Below, piece after piece: positions 28,301 through 36,366 of a stretch of 64,000 nt of DNA. Source of the stretch: [Mycobacterium] crassicus (GTDB lineage: Bacteria > Actinomycetota > Actinomycetes > Mycobacteriales > Mycobacteriaceae); the NCBI RefSeq assembly GCF_020181615.1, contig NZ_CP084029.1:513911-577910 (forward strand), written 5' to 3'. Under the pieces are notes generated by a model that worked only from the letters and a program-made list of their open reading frames with translations, had not been told where the DNA came from and did no database searches. How positions within the stretch are numbered: the first letter of the stretch is position 1; each line of letters opens with the position of its first letter. A program made the position numbers and the translations under genes.

Positions 28301-29848
28301 CGCCGCGAGCGCCTCGAGGGCGGCTGTCGACAGCACCGCGACGTCGTGGCCGTCGGCCTGGTAGGCGGTCACCGCGGCGGCCAGCGCCTCGTCCACCGAT
28401 GCCCCGTCCAGCGGGCGGATGTCGTCGAAGATCGACCGTAGTTCCCCGAGCGTCTCGGACTCAACCGAGACCACCTCGACGTCGGCGTGCCGGGCCTCGG
28501 TGACCACGGCAGCGGCCAGCGGCAGCAGTGCGGGCTGGAAGGACGCCTCCACACCGGCCCACGGACCGATCCGATGCCAGCCCGCCTCCAGTCCGGGATC
28601 GCCGAGCAGGGATTGGGCCTGCGCCCACGCGGCTCGCAGTTCGTCGTCGTCTGCACCGCGCACCTGCATCACTCGCAGGGTCTGGCCGCACAACACCCGT
28701 GGGTCGATGACCACGGTGTCGATCCGATCCAGTTCGCGCAGGCTGCCCGGCCGCAGAACCACCGTGCCGTGCTGGTCGGCCAGGCCGCGGCCCAGCGTCG
28801 AGGCGAATGACTCACGCGCGGTGCGGGTGGCCTTCGGTGCCATCACCGCCGCGGCGGTGCCGGCCAGGTCCGGGCTGCGGGTCGCCGCGGCGATCACCCC
28901 GGCGCCGACGGCTTGGACCACGGAGGCGCGGTCCATATGCCGTTCGATCGGGCCCGGCGGCCGGGGGACGGGCCGGCGCGGGGCGATCACCGGCGGGTGT
29001 TCGGCGTATTCGGCGAGTTCCGGTTCGCGGCGGCGCCAGGCGCGCTCGGCGGCACGTTCCTCCCCGGCGCGCATCGCCTCCACCGACAAGTCAACCGCCA
29101 GCGAGGTGGGTGCGGTGTTGAGCGTGTGCACGGTCGCACTGGCCAGGGCCAACACCGCATCGGTCGCCTGCTTGCCGATGTTGTCTTCCAACAGCGCGCG
29201 CAGCCGCGGCTGGTAGTTGACCACGGTGACGCCGGCTTCCAGGCCGAGCGGCAGACTCGGCAGCCGCAGTAACCGGCCCGCCGTCGCCAGGCCTAGGCCG
29301 GCGACGTTGGCTCCGACCGTGAACGCCCGCAGCATCTGCGTCATGCCGTCGCCGGGCAGGCTGGCGGGTGCGCTGTTGCGCGGGAAGGGGGACACCCGGC
29401 GGAACTGGCTCTCGACGTCGGTGACCACCCGCAGCAACTCACGCATCGACACGACGTCGGGGTCGGCTGCGTCAAGCCCGACCACCAGGCGTGACAGTGG
29501 ATGGTTCAACCGGACCGAGGTGACCCCGGGCAGGCCGCGGGCTGCGGCCAGCACCGTGGTCGCCAGTTCGTCTCCGGTGGCTCCGTCAAGCCCGCGAACC
29601 TCGACCCAGGCCCGCTCCGGGCTGCGGAAACACCGCCGGTTCAGGGCCGGGCCGGTGTCGTGAGCCGGTCGGAAGGCGCCGGCCACCCCGGCTACGGTCT
29701 GGACAGATGCGGTCAGCAGTGCGGAGGTGGTCTGGACACCGAAGTTCGCTGCGCGCAAAGGAAGAGAGTGCCGTATGGCACGGCCTAAATCCACGCCCGC
29801 CCGATCAGTGGCGCGCGCGAGCGCGGCTGCCGCCGCTGTTGGTGCCAC
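25316..29848 (-). CDS. ctpH: P-type cation-transporting ATPase, CtpH type
   Basis: A 1510-aa P2-type ATPase. Active-core motifs: LTGESLTVVK near 793, phosphorylation site DKTGTLSQNK near 949, and MVGDGANDAAA near 1205, followed by C-terminal membrane helices. The N-terminal half is long and has a metal-binding-like fold near 75-135, then a region resembling a second, decayed ATPase core (DTVVIDPRVLCG near 378; ADVLLTDLAAVWRVL near 540). M. tuberculosis CtpH is similarly long. Ion specificity is not readable. GTG 29848 overlaps the upstream gene by 44 bp; GTG 29794, 11 bp after that gene's stop, is an alternative start. Confidence 0.9.
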   Translation of the reverse strand: MAPTAAAAALARATDRAGVDLGRAIRHSLPLRAANFGVQTTSALLTASVQTVAGVAGAFRPAHDTGPALNRRCFRSPERAWVEVRGLDGATGDELATTVLAAARGLPGVTSVRLNHPLSRLVVGLDAADPDVVSMRELLRVVTDVESQFRRVSPFPRNSAPASLPGDGMTQMLRAFTVGANVAGLGLATAGRLLRLPSLPLGLEAGVTVVNYQPRLRALLEDNIGKQATDAVLALASATVHTLNTAPTSLAVDLSVEAMRAGEERAAERAWRRREPELAEYAEHPPVIAPRRPVPRPPGPIERHMDRASVVQAVGAGVIAAATRSPDLAGTAAAVMAPKATRTARESFASTLGRGLADQHGTVVLRPGSLRELDRIDTVVIDPRVLCGQTLRVMQVRGADDDELRAAWAQAQSLLGDPGLEAGWHRIGPWAGVEASFQPALLPLAAAVVTEARHADVEVVSVESETLGELRSIFDDIRPLDGASVDEALAAAVTAYQADGHDVAVLSTAALEALAAADVALGMLPPQGSPPWCADVLLTDLAAVWRVLHALPVARSVSRRGIEIATGASTLGALLLLPGVRGRGPGPVTTGAAAGVLSGYWLARRAVDATAPRPVATHEWHAMSVDQVRTILPPPDLLVPTENPHGPAASAALAAVDLARRGAQAAPPRLLWQFAHAVRGELADPITPVLALGAAASAVLGSPVDAMLVGSVLGGNAMLAAAQRLVAERRLNVLLSEQVPPARKVLPGGGYSDVDAEDLRPGDVIEVRPHEVVPADGRLIDADDLEIDESSLTGESLTVVKQVEATPGAELAERECMVYAGTTVVTGTAIALVTAAGGDTHGRRAAELVAGEQSAVGLQHQLSLLTSKAWRISLAGGTLVTGLGMLRRIGLRQSVASGIAIAVAAIPEGLPLVATLAQQSSARRLAKSGVLVRIPRSVEALGRVDVVCFDKTGTLSQNKLRVAHVKPAQGYSADQVLTFAAQAAPTTNGRQVHATDAAIIEAATAADVVDPDRGEVAHLPFRSGRSYSASVDGAVLTVKGAPEVVGPACGVDPEIRKTVLGMAGEGLRVIAVARRELSAEQLAHLGDDPDPEDIAEFCGDGLTFVGLLGIADTPRPESAELLAELDRRNIPVRLITGDHPVTATAIARELGLTIDAAQVITGADWEALSRKGQERAVDERVVFARMSPENKVQVVQTLERTGKVSAMVGDGANDAAAIRAATVGLAVVAHGSESASTAADVVLLDGRVHALLDALDEGHELWQRVQAAVAVLLGGNAGEVAFAIIGSAITGRSPLNARQLLLVNMLTDALPATALAVSSLNEEAAAGVRGPDERTLWRTVAVRGVTTASAAVGAWALASVTGRPQRASTVALVSLVATQLGQTLLDSHDPVVVATAVGSLGVMGTLITIPGISQLLGCTPLGPLGWAQALGTATVATIGAAVVPRLLSAPDSDAPPTEFIVPGPRRPDGSPPPDDHPAPVLRLVHNGDTGSRRGKTVAQPSGDPSPPGGS

Positions 29849-30284
29849 TGCGCGGCTGCCGCGTCGTGGTCTTCTTGGCCTGCGGGCTGCGCCGCGTGGC
29901 GGACCCCGATGCCGTCGACTTCACAGCTTTCAAGGGCCGTGCCGCGGTCGTCGGCTTCTTTGCCGATGTCGCCGCCGTTGCGTCCTTGCCATTCGACCGA
30001 TTGTTCAACTGCTTGATCACCAGCGCGGTGCCGCCCACCGCCACCAGTATCGGCCACTCGACCAAGCCGGCCACGCCAAGCGCACCGAGGGTCAGTGCTG
30101 CTGCCGGGGTGGAGTGGCTGCCGCTGCTGAGGCCGTGCTGGGCGCCACTGGCCGCACCCTTCACCCCGCCGATCACCCCATTGACTGCTGCGCCGCCAAT
30201 CGCGCCGGCCGCCTCGGTGGTCATGGTCACCGCGCGGTTCGCCGCCCGGGTCAACTGTCGTACCGTCCCTGCGACGGCGTTCAT
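29805..30284 (-). CDS. Membrane-associated basic protein (Rv0426c-like)
   Basis: A 159-aa protein starting MNAVAGTVRQLTRAANRAV. Residues 20-60 are Gly/Ala-rich, then LGALGVAGLVEWPILVAVGGTALVI forms a membrane segment, and the tail is Lys/Arg/Ser/Thr-rich (for example RRSPQAKKTTTRQPRSG) and likely disordered. It heads the Rv0426c-ctpH-Rv0424c run with close spacing or overlap, so it should be co-expressed with the ATPase. ATG 30284 is preferred to the in-frame upstream ATG. Function unknown. Confidence 0.8.
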   Translation of the reverse strand: MNAVAGTVRQLTRAANRAVTMTTEAAGAIGGAAVNGVIGGVKGAASGAQHGLSSGSHSTPAAALTLGALGVAGLVEWPILVAVGGTALVIKQLNNRSNGKDATAATSAKKPTTAARPLKAVKSTASGSATRRSPQAKKTTTRQPRSGTNSGGSRARARH

Positions 30285-30396
30285 GGGGATTCCCTGCCCT
30301 TCAATGTGAGGCAAAATGCGTAATCAGACCATCTTAGGCGCAGTTTGGTGAACCCTGCGGAATCCACACTGAATTCATAATCGCGGGGTTGATGCG

Positions 30397-30441
30397 GCGG
30401 TTCCAGCTTCGCTAACCCGCCGTCGAGGCTCGCTAGGCCGT
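30397..30441 (+). repeat. 45-bp palindromic repeat, copy 1 (diverged)
   Basis: GCGGTTCCAGCTTCG followed, after a changed centre, by CGTCGAGGCTCGCT. The right arm has drifted to AGGCCGT in place of GAACCGC. It lies in the 161-bp gap between the Rv0426c-like gene and the end of xthA, ending 5 bp before the xthA stop codon. Same orientation as copies at 31367, 48110 and 49403. Confidence 0.8.
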
Positions 30442-30445
30442 CGGG

Positions 30446-31258
30446 TCAGGACGGGCTGATCTCCACCATCACCGGCGCGTGGTCGCTGGGTGACTTGCCC
30501 TTGCGTTCGTCGCGGACGATCTCGGCGTGTGCCACCCGGGTAGCCACGGCGGGGGAGCCCAGGATGAAGTCGATGCGCATGCCCTGTTTCTTCGGGAACC
30601 GCAACTGGGTGTAGTCCCAATAGGTGTAGACACCGGGTCCAGGGGTGAACGGGCGCACCACGTCGAGGTACTGGGCAGAGACCATCGCGTCGAACGCGGC
30701 CCGCTCGGGCTCGGAGACGTGCGTGGCACCTTCGAAGAACTCCATGCTCCACACGTCGTCGTCCTGCGGGGCGACGTTCCAGTCGCCGACCAGCGCGATC
30801 GGCGCCGAAGGGTCGTCCCGCAACCAGCCCTCGGCGGTATCACGCAGCGCGGCAAGCCATTCCAGCTTGTAGGTGTAGTGCGGATCGTCCAGGGCGCGGC
30901 CGTTGGGCACGTACAGGCTCCACACCCGCACCCCTGCGCAGGTGGCGCCCAGCGCCCGCGCCTCCACGGTGGGATCGGCGTCGCCCTTGGCCCAGGACGG
31001 CTGGCCGGGGAAGCCGACCTCGATGTCGTCCAGCCCCACCCGCGAGGCGATCGCCACCCCGTTCCACTGGTTGTGGCCGACGTGGGCCACTTCGTAGCCC
31101 AGTTCGTGGAAGGGCAGGGCGGGGAACTGGGCGTCGGTGCACTTGGTCTCCTGCATGGCCAGCACGTCGACCTCCGCGCGGGCCAGCCAGTCCGTCACTC
31201 GGTCCACCCGGGTGCGGATGGAGTTGACGTTCCAGGTGGCCAGTCGCAGTGCAGTCAC
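30446..31258 (-). CDS. xthA: Exodeoxyribonuclease III / AP endonuclease
   Basis: The enzyme cuts abasic sites and trims 3' ends in base-excision repair. Family motifs are in order: LATWNVNSIR, MQETKCTD, WNGVAIASR, YVPNG, VGDWNVAPQDDDV and the final SDHAPV with catalytic Asp-His. Length 270 aa is standard. The start is GTG 31258, 4 nt after the GNAT stop, so def-GNAT-xthA form an operon as in M. tuberculosis (Rv0429c-Rv0427c). Confidence 0.95.
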   Translation of the reverse strand: MTALRLATWNVNSIRTRVDRVTDWLARAEVDVLAMQETKCTDAQFPALPFHELGYEVAHVGHNQWNGVAIASRVGLDDIEVGFPGQPSWAKGDADPTVEARALGATCAGVRVWSLYVPNGRALDDPHYTYKLEWLAALRDTAEGWLRDDPSAPIALVGDWNVAPQDDDVWSMEFFEGATHVSEPERAAFDAMVSAQYLDVVRPFTPGPGVYTYWDYTQLRFPKKQGMRIDFILGSPAVATRVAHAEIVRDERKGKSPSDHAPVMVEISPS

Positions 31259-31262
31259 GTGG

Positions 31263-32231
31263 TCACCCTAGAGCGCGGGCGTCGAGGTAGCGGGTGCGGT
31301 GCTGGCCGGCGAACCCGATCGCCTCGAAGAACGCGAACGCACCCGGGTCGCCGGGCGGTTGGTGCAGCGGTTCCAGCTTCGCCTCTCCTTCGTCGAGGCT
31401 CGCTGAACCGCTGGTGGGCACCTGCGCGTAGCCGCGGGTCGCGCCGCGGTCGTACCCCCAGGCCTGCAGGGCGGCGCAGATCGCCCGCCCCTGGCCCTGC
31501 CGGCGCCGGTCCGCTACCACCCGCAGGGCGGTCAGCCCCAGCCAACGGGTTCCGTCCGAGCCCTCGGTGATCGCGCCCCGCCCGACCGCCACTCCCGGTA
31601 TCGAGGCGAACACCACCTCGCCGTCGACCACCGCGCTCAGTACCTCCACCGATATGTCGTCACCGAACACCGACAGCCAGTCGCCCTCGGGCCCGGCGGT
31701 CAGCACCACCGGCACGGCCGGTGTCTCGGCGGTCAGATCGCGTACCAGGGTGCGGGTCTCGTGCCGTGCGGGGATGCCCTCCGGCAGTCGCAGCAGCCGC
31801 TCCGGGACCGCCAGTGTCGCAGGCAGATCCCGCTCGGCATACCAGTCGATGATCGCCGGGATGGCATTGGTGTGGGAGAACATGTCAAGGGGCACAGCAG
31901 AATTGGCGACCAGATCGGCACCGGGGCCGGCCCGCAGCAACCAGCCGTCCAGCCACTGGTGCCGACTGCCCGGCCAGGCCAGCGCGGCGGCGTGCTCGAC
32001 CGAGCGGATCGCCGAATTCTTCACCGGCCGATCGGTGAGGCGGCGCACGTACAGCACGTCGGCGTGCCGGCACTCGTGCACGACCCCGTCCGCGGAGCGC
32101 ACCCGCACCCGTGGCCCGGTCTCCACCAGGTGCCCGATCACATCGCCCATCGGCGGCTCCGAACCCGGGGCCCGCAGGTAGCGCAGACTCACCCGGACGC
32201 CGATCTCAGGGAGTTCCGGTGGCTGGGGCAT
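31263..32231 (-). CDS. GNAT-family N-acetyltransferase (Rv0428c-like) with in-frame repeat insertion
   Basis: A 322-aa protein with an SH3-like N-terminal part (VRVSLRYLRAPG, GDVIGHLVETGPRVRVR) and a C-terminal GNAT domain. The acetyl-CoA loop is RVVADRRRQGQGRAI (R/QxxGxG/A). ATG 32231 follows the def stop by 10 nt. Between the strand YAQV and the helix AFAFFEAIGF there is an extra stretch SGSASLDEGEAKLEP encoded exactly by the 45-bp palindromic repeat at 31367-31411. That loop lies away from the CoA motif, so the enzyme may still work. Substrate unknown. Confidence 0.88.
   Translation of the reverse strand: MPQPPELPEIGVRVSLRYLRAPGSEPPMGDVIGHLVETGPRVRVRSADGVVHECRHADVLYVRRLTDRPVKNSAIRSVEHAAALAWPGSRHQWLDGWLLRAGPGADLVANSAVPLDMFSHTNAIPAIIDWYAERDLPATLAVPERLLRLPEGIPARHETRTLVRDLTAETPAVPVVLTAGPEGDWLSVFGDDISVEVLSAVVDGEVVFASIPGVAVGRGAITEGSDGTRWLGLTALRVVADRRRQGQGRAICAALQAWGYDRGATRGYAQVPTSGSASLDEGEAKLEPLHQPPGDPGAFAFFEAIGFAGQHRTRYLDARALG
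31367..31411 (+). repeat. 45-bp palindromic repeat, copy 2, inside the GNAT gene
   Basis: The arms are GCGGTTCCAGC and GCTGAACCGC with CTTCGTCGAGG between. It differs at a couple of bases from copy 3. The element adds 15 codons in frame to the GNAT gene on the opposite strand. The 4 bases before it (TGCA) resemble the TGCG that precedes the other copies. Confidence 0.9.
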
Positions 32232-32241
32232 CACCGGCTCG

Positions 32242-32835
32242 TCAGTGGCCGAACGGATCGGGCACGTCGCCCGGCATCCAGGACAGACCGGGCACACCCC
32301 AGCCGTTGGATTTCACGGTCCGCTTCGCCGCGCGGACATGCCGACCCACCAGCATGTCCAGGTACAACAGGCCGTCCAGGTGCCCGGTTTCGTGCTGCAG
32401 CATCCGGGCGAACAAGCCGGTGCCCTCCAGCGTGACCGGGTTGCCGTCGGCGTCCAGACCGGTCACCCGTGCCCAGTCCGCCCGGCCGGTCGGAAACGAT
32501 TCGCCGGGGACCGACAGGCAGCCCTCGTCGTCGTCGTCCGGGTCGGGCATGGTCTCGGGTCGGTCGGAGGTTTCCAGCACCGGGTTGACCACCACGCCGC
32601 GGCGCCGTGTGGTGGAGCGGCGGTCGTCGGCGCAGTCGTAGACGAACACGCGTAGGCCCACGCCGATCTGGTTGGCGGCCAACCCGACCCCGTTGGCGGC
32701 GTCCATGGTCTCGTACATCGTGGTGATCAGCCCGCCCAGGTCGTCCGGCAGGGAACCGTCGTCGCCGACGGGAACCGGGCTGGTCGGGGTGTGCAGGACG
32801 GGATCGCCCACGATGCGGATGGGTACGACTGCCAT
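32242..32835 (-). CDS. def: Peptide deformylase
   Basis: Def removes the formyl group from new proteins. The three motifs are present: [10 protein letters not shown] (49-58), EGCLSVPG with zinc ligand Cys106, and QHETGHLDG with zinc ligands His148 and His152 and catalytic Glu149. Length 197 aa matches mycobacterial Def. ATG 32835 starts a leftward def-GNAT-xthA operon, divergent from the DUF3263 gene with a 172-bp gap. Confidence 0.96.
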   Translation of the reverse strand: MAVVPIRIVGDPVLHTPTSPVPVGDDGSLPDDLGGLITTMYETMDAANGVGLAANQIGVGLRVFVYDCADDRRSTTRRRGVVVNPVLETSDRPETMPDPDDDDEGCLSVPGESFPTGRADWARVTGLDADGNPVTLEGTGLFARMLQHETGHLDGLLYLDMLVGRHVRAAKRTVKSNGWGVPGLSWMPGDVPDPFGH

Positions 32836-33007
32836 GACCCAAAATCTTAGGGTGCTGTGCGGTGCCTGCTGCAGTGGCCACGGCGACGCGCGGGGCCGGC
32901 TCCCGGTTCATCACCGCCGGCCGTGATTGAATAATCGCCGGAACACGCCGCCGAAATGCAACGAACGTGTCAGTCACAGAACTTTCCGGAAGGGTCCAGG
33001 AAACGAT

Positions 33008-33316
33008 ATGGACGGCGCCATGGCGCAGGCGAATCGCTCAGGGGACGATTCGGAGCCCACCGACGGTCTGAGCCGTCGTGAACACGACATCCTGTCCTTC
33101 GAACGGGACTGGTGGAAGTACGCCGGCGCCAAAGAAGAGGCCATCAAGGAGCGGTTCGCACTGTCGGCGACCCGCTACTACCAGGTGCTCAACGCGCTCG
33201 TCGACCGGCCCGAAGCGCTCGCCGCCGACCCGATGCTGGTCAAGCGACTGCGTCGGCTGCGGTCCAGCCGCCAGAAGGCACGGGCCGCTCGGCGACTCGG
33301 TTTCGAGATCACCTGA
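33008..33316 (+). CDS. DUF3263 protein (Rv0430-like)
   Basis: A 102-aa protein. The DUF3263 core runs through REHDILSFERDWWKYAGAKE, FALSATRYYQVLNALVDRPE and a basic tail RLRRLRSSRQKARAARRLGF. The arrangement (helix, TRYYQVLN turn and helix, basic tail) looks like a small HTH DNA-binding protein, but this is inference. AGGA precedes ATG 33008. It is next to the LytR_C gene and sodC as in M. tuberculosis Rv0430-Rv0432. Confidence 0.9.
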   Translation: MDGAMAQANRSGDDSEPTDGLSRREHDILSFERDWWKYAGAKEEAIKERFALSATRYYQVLNALVDRPEALAADPMLVKRLRRLRSSRQKARAARRLGFEIT

Positions 33317-33382
33317 TCACCGCAAACCCTTGATTGCTGGGCGTTTATCGGTTATGGCCCGCTTCTCGATACAGTGGTCGCA

Positions 33383-33853
33383 ATGAATGACCACGTGCCC
33401 GACTCCTCCCGACTGCCGCTGCGAGCCATGGTGATGGTCCTGCTGTTCTTGGGCACGATCTTCCTGCTGGTCGGGTTTCAGGCACTCGGGTCCTCGGGCG
33501 GTGACGACGACACCGCGCACTCCCCGACGTCGAAACCCGCTGCCACCAGCTCGGCACCGGCCAAACCCGAAAGCACCGTGCACAAGCCCGAGGTGCGGGT
33601 CTACAACATCTCCGAGCAGGCCGGCCTGGCCGGGCGCACTGCAGACCAGCTGCGTGAAGCGGGCTGGAACGTGACCGACGTCGGGAATCTCGAGCTTCCC
33701 GAGGTCACCGTGACCACCGTCTACTTCAGTGACGCCGAAGGCGAGCACGAGTCGGCGAATTCGGTGGCCGAAGTGCTGCATGCCGCGGTGGAGCCGCGAA
33801 TCCCGGACGTGGCCGAGCAGCCGCCGGGCATCATCGTGGTGGTAGCGGGTTAA
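33383..33853 (+). CDS. Membrane-anchored LytR C-terminal domain protein (Rv0431-like)
   Basis: A 156-aa protein with one N-terminal membrane anchor (MVMVLLFLGTIFLLVGF), a Ser/Pro/Thr-rich linker and a C-terminal LytR_C domain (VRVYNISEQAGLAGRTAD, then GWNVTDVGN and a final IIVVVAG strand). The position matches Rv0431 of M. tuberculosis, linked to membrane vesicle control there. Start ATG 33383 is chosen over GTG 33374; the two differ by three residues. Outside-facing domain inferred from topology. Confidence 0.88.
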   Translation: MNDHVPDSSRLPLRAMVMVLLFLGTIFLLVGFQALGSSGGDDDTAHSPTSKPAATSSAPAKPESTVHKPEVRVYNISEQAGLAGRTADQLREAGWNVTDVGNLELPEVTVTTVYFSDAEGEHESANSVAEVLHAAVEPRIPDVAEQPPGIIVVVAG

Positions 33854-33862
33854 GCTCCTCGC

Positions 33863-34573
33863 ATGGTCACGTCAGGTCACCGCAGAGCCCTTGCCGCCGT
33901 CGTCTTCGCCACCCCGGTCGCGCTGTTGGCGGCGTGCAGCCCCAACGAGCCGGCTTCCGATGTGCAGGGCACCACGCCGCCCGTCTGGACCGGGGCGCCG
34001 GCTCCGTCGGGCGCAGAGCACGAGCCGGGCGGCTCGGGTTCCTCGGACAACCTCGTGGCACGGCTGCTCACCCCCGAAGGCGGTCAGGTCGCCACTGCGA
34101 CATTCGAGTTCAGCACGGCCGGCGGCAAGGAATTCGCCACCGTCACGGTGCAGACCACCAGCACCGGCATCCTGACGCCGGGCTTCCACGGCCTGCACAT
34201 CCATGGCGTAGGCAAGTGCGAGGCCGACTCGGTCGCCCCCAGCGGTGGAGCGCCGGGCAACTTCCTGTCGGCCGGCGGGCACTTCCAGGCGCCCGGCCAC
34301 AACGAGCACCCGCAGAGCGGTGATCTGACGTCGCTGCAGGTCCGCTCCGACGGCAGTGCCCTGTTGGTGACCACCACCGACGCGTTCACCAAGGCGGAAC
34401 TGCTGGCCGGCGACGGGACGTCGCTGATCGTCCACGCCGATGACGACAACTTCGCCAACATCCCGGCGGACCGCTACACCCAGGTCAACGGCACTCCCGG
34501 CCCGGACCAGACCACGCTGACCACCGGAGACGCCGGCAAGCGGGTTGCGTGTGGTGTCATCGGCGCCGGATAA
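33863..34573 (+). CDS. sodC: Cu/Zn superoxide dismutase, lipoprotein
   Basis: SodC removes superoxide at the outer face of the membrane. The signal peptide ends in lipobox LLAAC (Cys25). Metal ligands can be placed in HGLHIHGVG (His112, His114), GGHF (His140), the loop [10 protein letters not shown] and IVHADDDN (His191). The Cys119/Cys230 pair offers the family disulfide. Length 236 aa as in Rv0432. It overlaps the next gene by 29 bp. Confidence 0.95.
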   Translation: MVTSGHRRALAAVVFATPVALLAACSPNEPASDVQGTTPPVWTGAPAPSGAEHEPGGSGSSDNLVARLLTPEGGQVATATFEFSTAGGKEFATVTVQTTSTGILTPGFHGLHIHGVGKCEADSVAPSGGAPGNFLSAGGHFQAPGHNEHPQSGDLTSLQVRSDGSALLVTTTDAFTKAELLAGDGTSLIVHADDDNFANIPADRYTQVNGTPGPDQTTLTTGDAGKRVACGVIGAG

Positions 34574-35720
34574 CCACTTCGACGACAGGGCCTCCGCGAG
34601 GTCCGAAGCCCGGATCGAGTTCGCCCACTGCGCCCGGCCCACCATCGGCGTGGAATGGGAGTTCGCACTCGTCGATGCCCAGACCCGCGACCTGAGCAAT
34701 GAAGCCAGCGCGGTGTTCGCCGAACTCGGCGAGAACCCGCATGTGCACAAGGAGCTGCTGCGTAACACCGTCGAACTCGTCACCGGTATCTGCGAGAACA
34801 CCGCCGAGGCGATGGACGACCTGCGACAGACCCTGGCCACGACCAGGCCCATCGTGCATGGTCGGGGTATGGAGCTGTTCGGCGCCGGCACCCACCCGTT
34901 CGCGCAGTGGTCGGCGCAGAAGCTGACCGACGCGCCGCGCTACGCCGAGTTGATCAAGCGCACCCAGTGGTGGGGCCGGCAGATGATGATCTGGGGCGTG
35001 CATGTCCACGTCGGCATCTCCTCGGCGCGCAAGGTGATGCCGATCATCTCGTCGCTGCTCAACTACTACCCGCACCTGCTGGCCTTGTCGGCGTCGTCGC
35101 CATGGTGGGCCGGCGAGGACACCGGCTACGCCAGCAACCGGGCGATGATGTTCCAGCAGCTGCCCACTGCCGGGTTGCCGTTCCAATTCCAGACCTGGTC
35201 GGAGTTCGAGGGCTTCGTCTACGACCAGAAGAAGACCGGGATCATCGATCACACCAACGAAATCCGTTGGGATATCAGGCCGTCACCGCACCTGGGTACT
35301 ATCGAGGTGCGGGTCTGCGACGGGGTGTCCAATCTGCGTGAGCTCAGTGCCCTGGTGGCGCTGACGCACTGCCTGATCGTCGATCTGGACCGTCGCCTGG
35401 ACGCCGATCAATTCCTGCCCACCATGCCGCCCTGGCACGTGCAGGAGAACAAGTGGCGCGCGGCCCGTTACGGTTTGGACGCCGAGATCATCCTCGACGC
35501 CGACAGTCGAGAGCGGCTGGTCACCGAGGATCTCGACGACCTGCTCAACCGCCTGGAGCCGATCGCGGCGCGACTGCACTGCGCCGACGAACTGGCGGGC
35601 GTCGCCGACATCTACCGGATGGGCGCGTCGTATCAGCGCCAGCGCCGGGTCGCCGAGGAGCACGACGGCGACCTGCGTGCGGTCGTCGATGCGCTGGTCG
35701 CGGAGCTGGACATCGCCTGA
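34545..35720 (+). CDS. Carboxylate-amine ligase / glutamate-cysteine ligase 2 type (Rv0433-like)
   Basis: The product belongs to the YbdK/GCS2 ATP-grasp-like ligase family. It has [15 protein letters not shown] at the start, then [21 protein letters not shown] and [19 protein letters not shown], the glutamate-binding and metal-binding parts of the family. Mycobacteria make mycothiol rather than glutathione, so the true substrate pair is not known. The start is uncertain: TTG 34545, or GTG 34551/34554, all inside the sodC end. The stop overlaps the next ATG (ATGA at 35720). Confidence 0.88.
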   Translation: MRVVSSAPDNHFDDRASARSEARIEFAHCARPTIGVEWEFALVDAQTRDLSNEASAVFAELGENPHVHKELLRNTVELVTGICENTAEAMDDLRQTLATTRPIVHGRGMELFGAGTHPFAQWSAQKLTDAPRYAELIKRTQWWGRQMMIWGVHVHVGISSARKVMPIISSLLNYYPHLLALSASSPWWAGEDTGYASNRAMMFQQLPTAGLPFQFQTWSEFEGFVYDQKKTGIIDHTNEIRWDIRPSPHLGTIEVRVCDGVSNLRELSALVALTHCLIVDLDRRLDADQFLPTMPPWHVQENKWRAARYGLDAEIILDADSRERLVTEDLDDLLNRLEPIAARLHCADELAGVADIYRMGASYQRQRRVAEEHDGDLRAVVDALVAELDIA

Positions 35721-36358
35721 TGGAACTGCCGATGTTCCCGCTGGAATGGGTGTTGCTGCCCGGCGAGGAACTCTCGTTGCAGATCTTCGAGATGCGTTAC
35801 ACGGTGCTGGTCGGTGAGCTGATACGCAGCGGTGATCCCCGCTTCGGGGTGGTGTTGATCGCCCGCGGCCGCGAGGTGGGCGGCGGTGAGCAGCGCAACG
35901 CCGTCGGCACGATGACCAGCATCACCCAGTGCACCGACCTGGGTGCCGGACGTTATGCGCTGCGCTGCCTCACCGGGGAGCGGATCCGGGTACGCGAATG
36001 GCTGGCCGACGATCCGTATCCGCGCGCCGAGATCGATGTGTGGCCCGACGAGCCGGGAGAACCGGTGAGCGACAGCCAGTTCGGCGAACTGGAGGATCGC
36101 ATCGTCGCACTGCACAAGCAGATGGCGGCCGCCCGCCGTCGCTGGGTCATGCCCGGGCGTGACGCCACGCTGGGCGGTCGTCGACTGCGCTCACTGGATC
36201 CGACGCAGCGGTTGTACTCGTTGACCTGCCGGGTCCCGATGGGCGAGGCCGACCGGTACGCCGTGCTGGCGGCGCCGTCGTTGTCCGGCCGGTTGGCAGC
36301 GCTGCATGAGGCGATCGAGACCGTCTCGGCCCGAGTCGAATTCGAGTCCCCACGCTAG
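35720..36358 (+). CDS. Lon N-terminal substrate-binding domain protein (Rv0434-like)
   Basis: A stand-alone Lon substrate-binding domain of 212 aa. The opening [18 protein letters not shown], then LQIFEMRY and FGVVLIARGREVGGG are characteristic. No ATPase or protease domain follows. ATG 35720 overlaps the preceding stop, so it is translated with the ligase gene. It converges with the SDR block 8 bp away; this is the left edge of an insertion relative to the H37Rv order. Confidence 0.9.
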   Translation: MELPMFPLEWVLLPGEELSLQIFEMRYTVLVGELIRSGDPRFGVVLIARGREVGGGEQRNAVGTMTSITQCTDLGAGRYALRCLTGERIRVREWLADDPYPRAEIDVWPDEPGEPVSDSQFGELEDRIVALHKQMAAARRRWVMPGRDATLGGRRLRSLDPTQRLYSLTCRVPMGEADRYAVLAAPSLSGRLAALHEAIETVSARVEFESPR

Positions 36359-36366
36359 CAGCGGGA

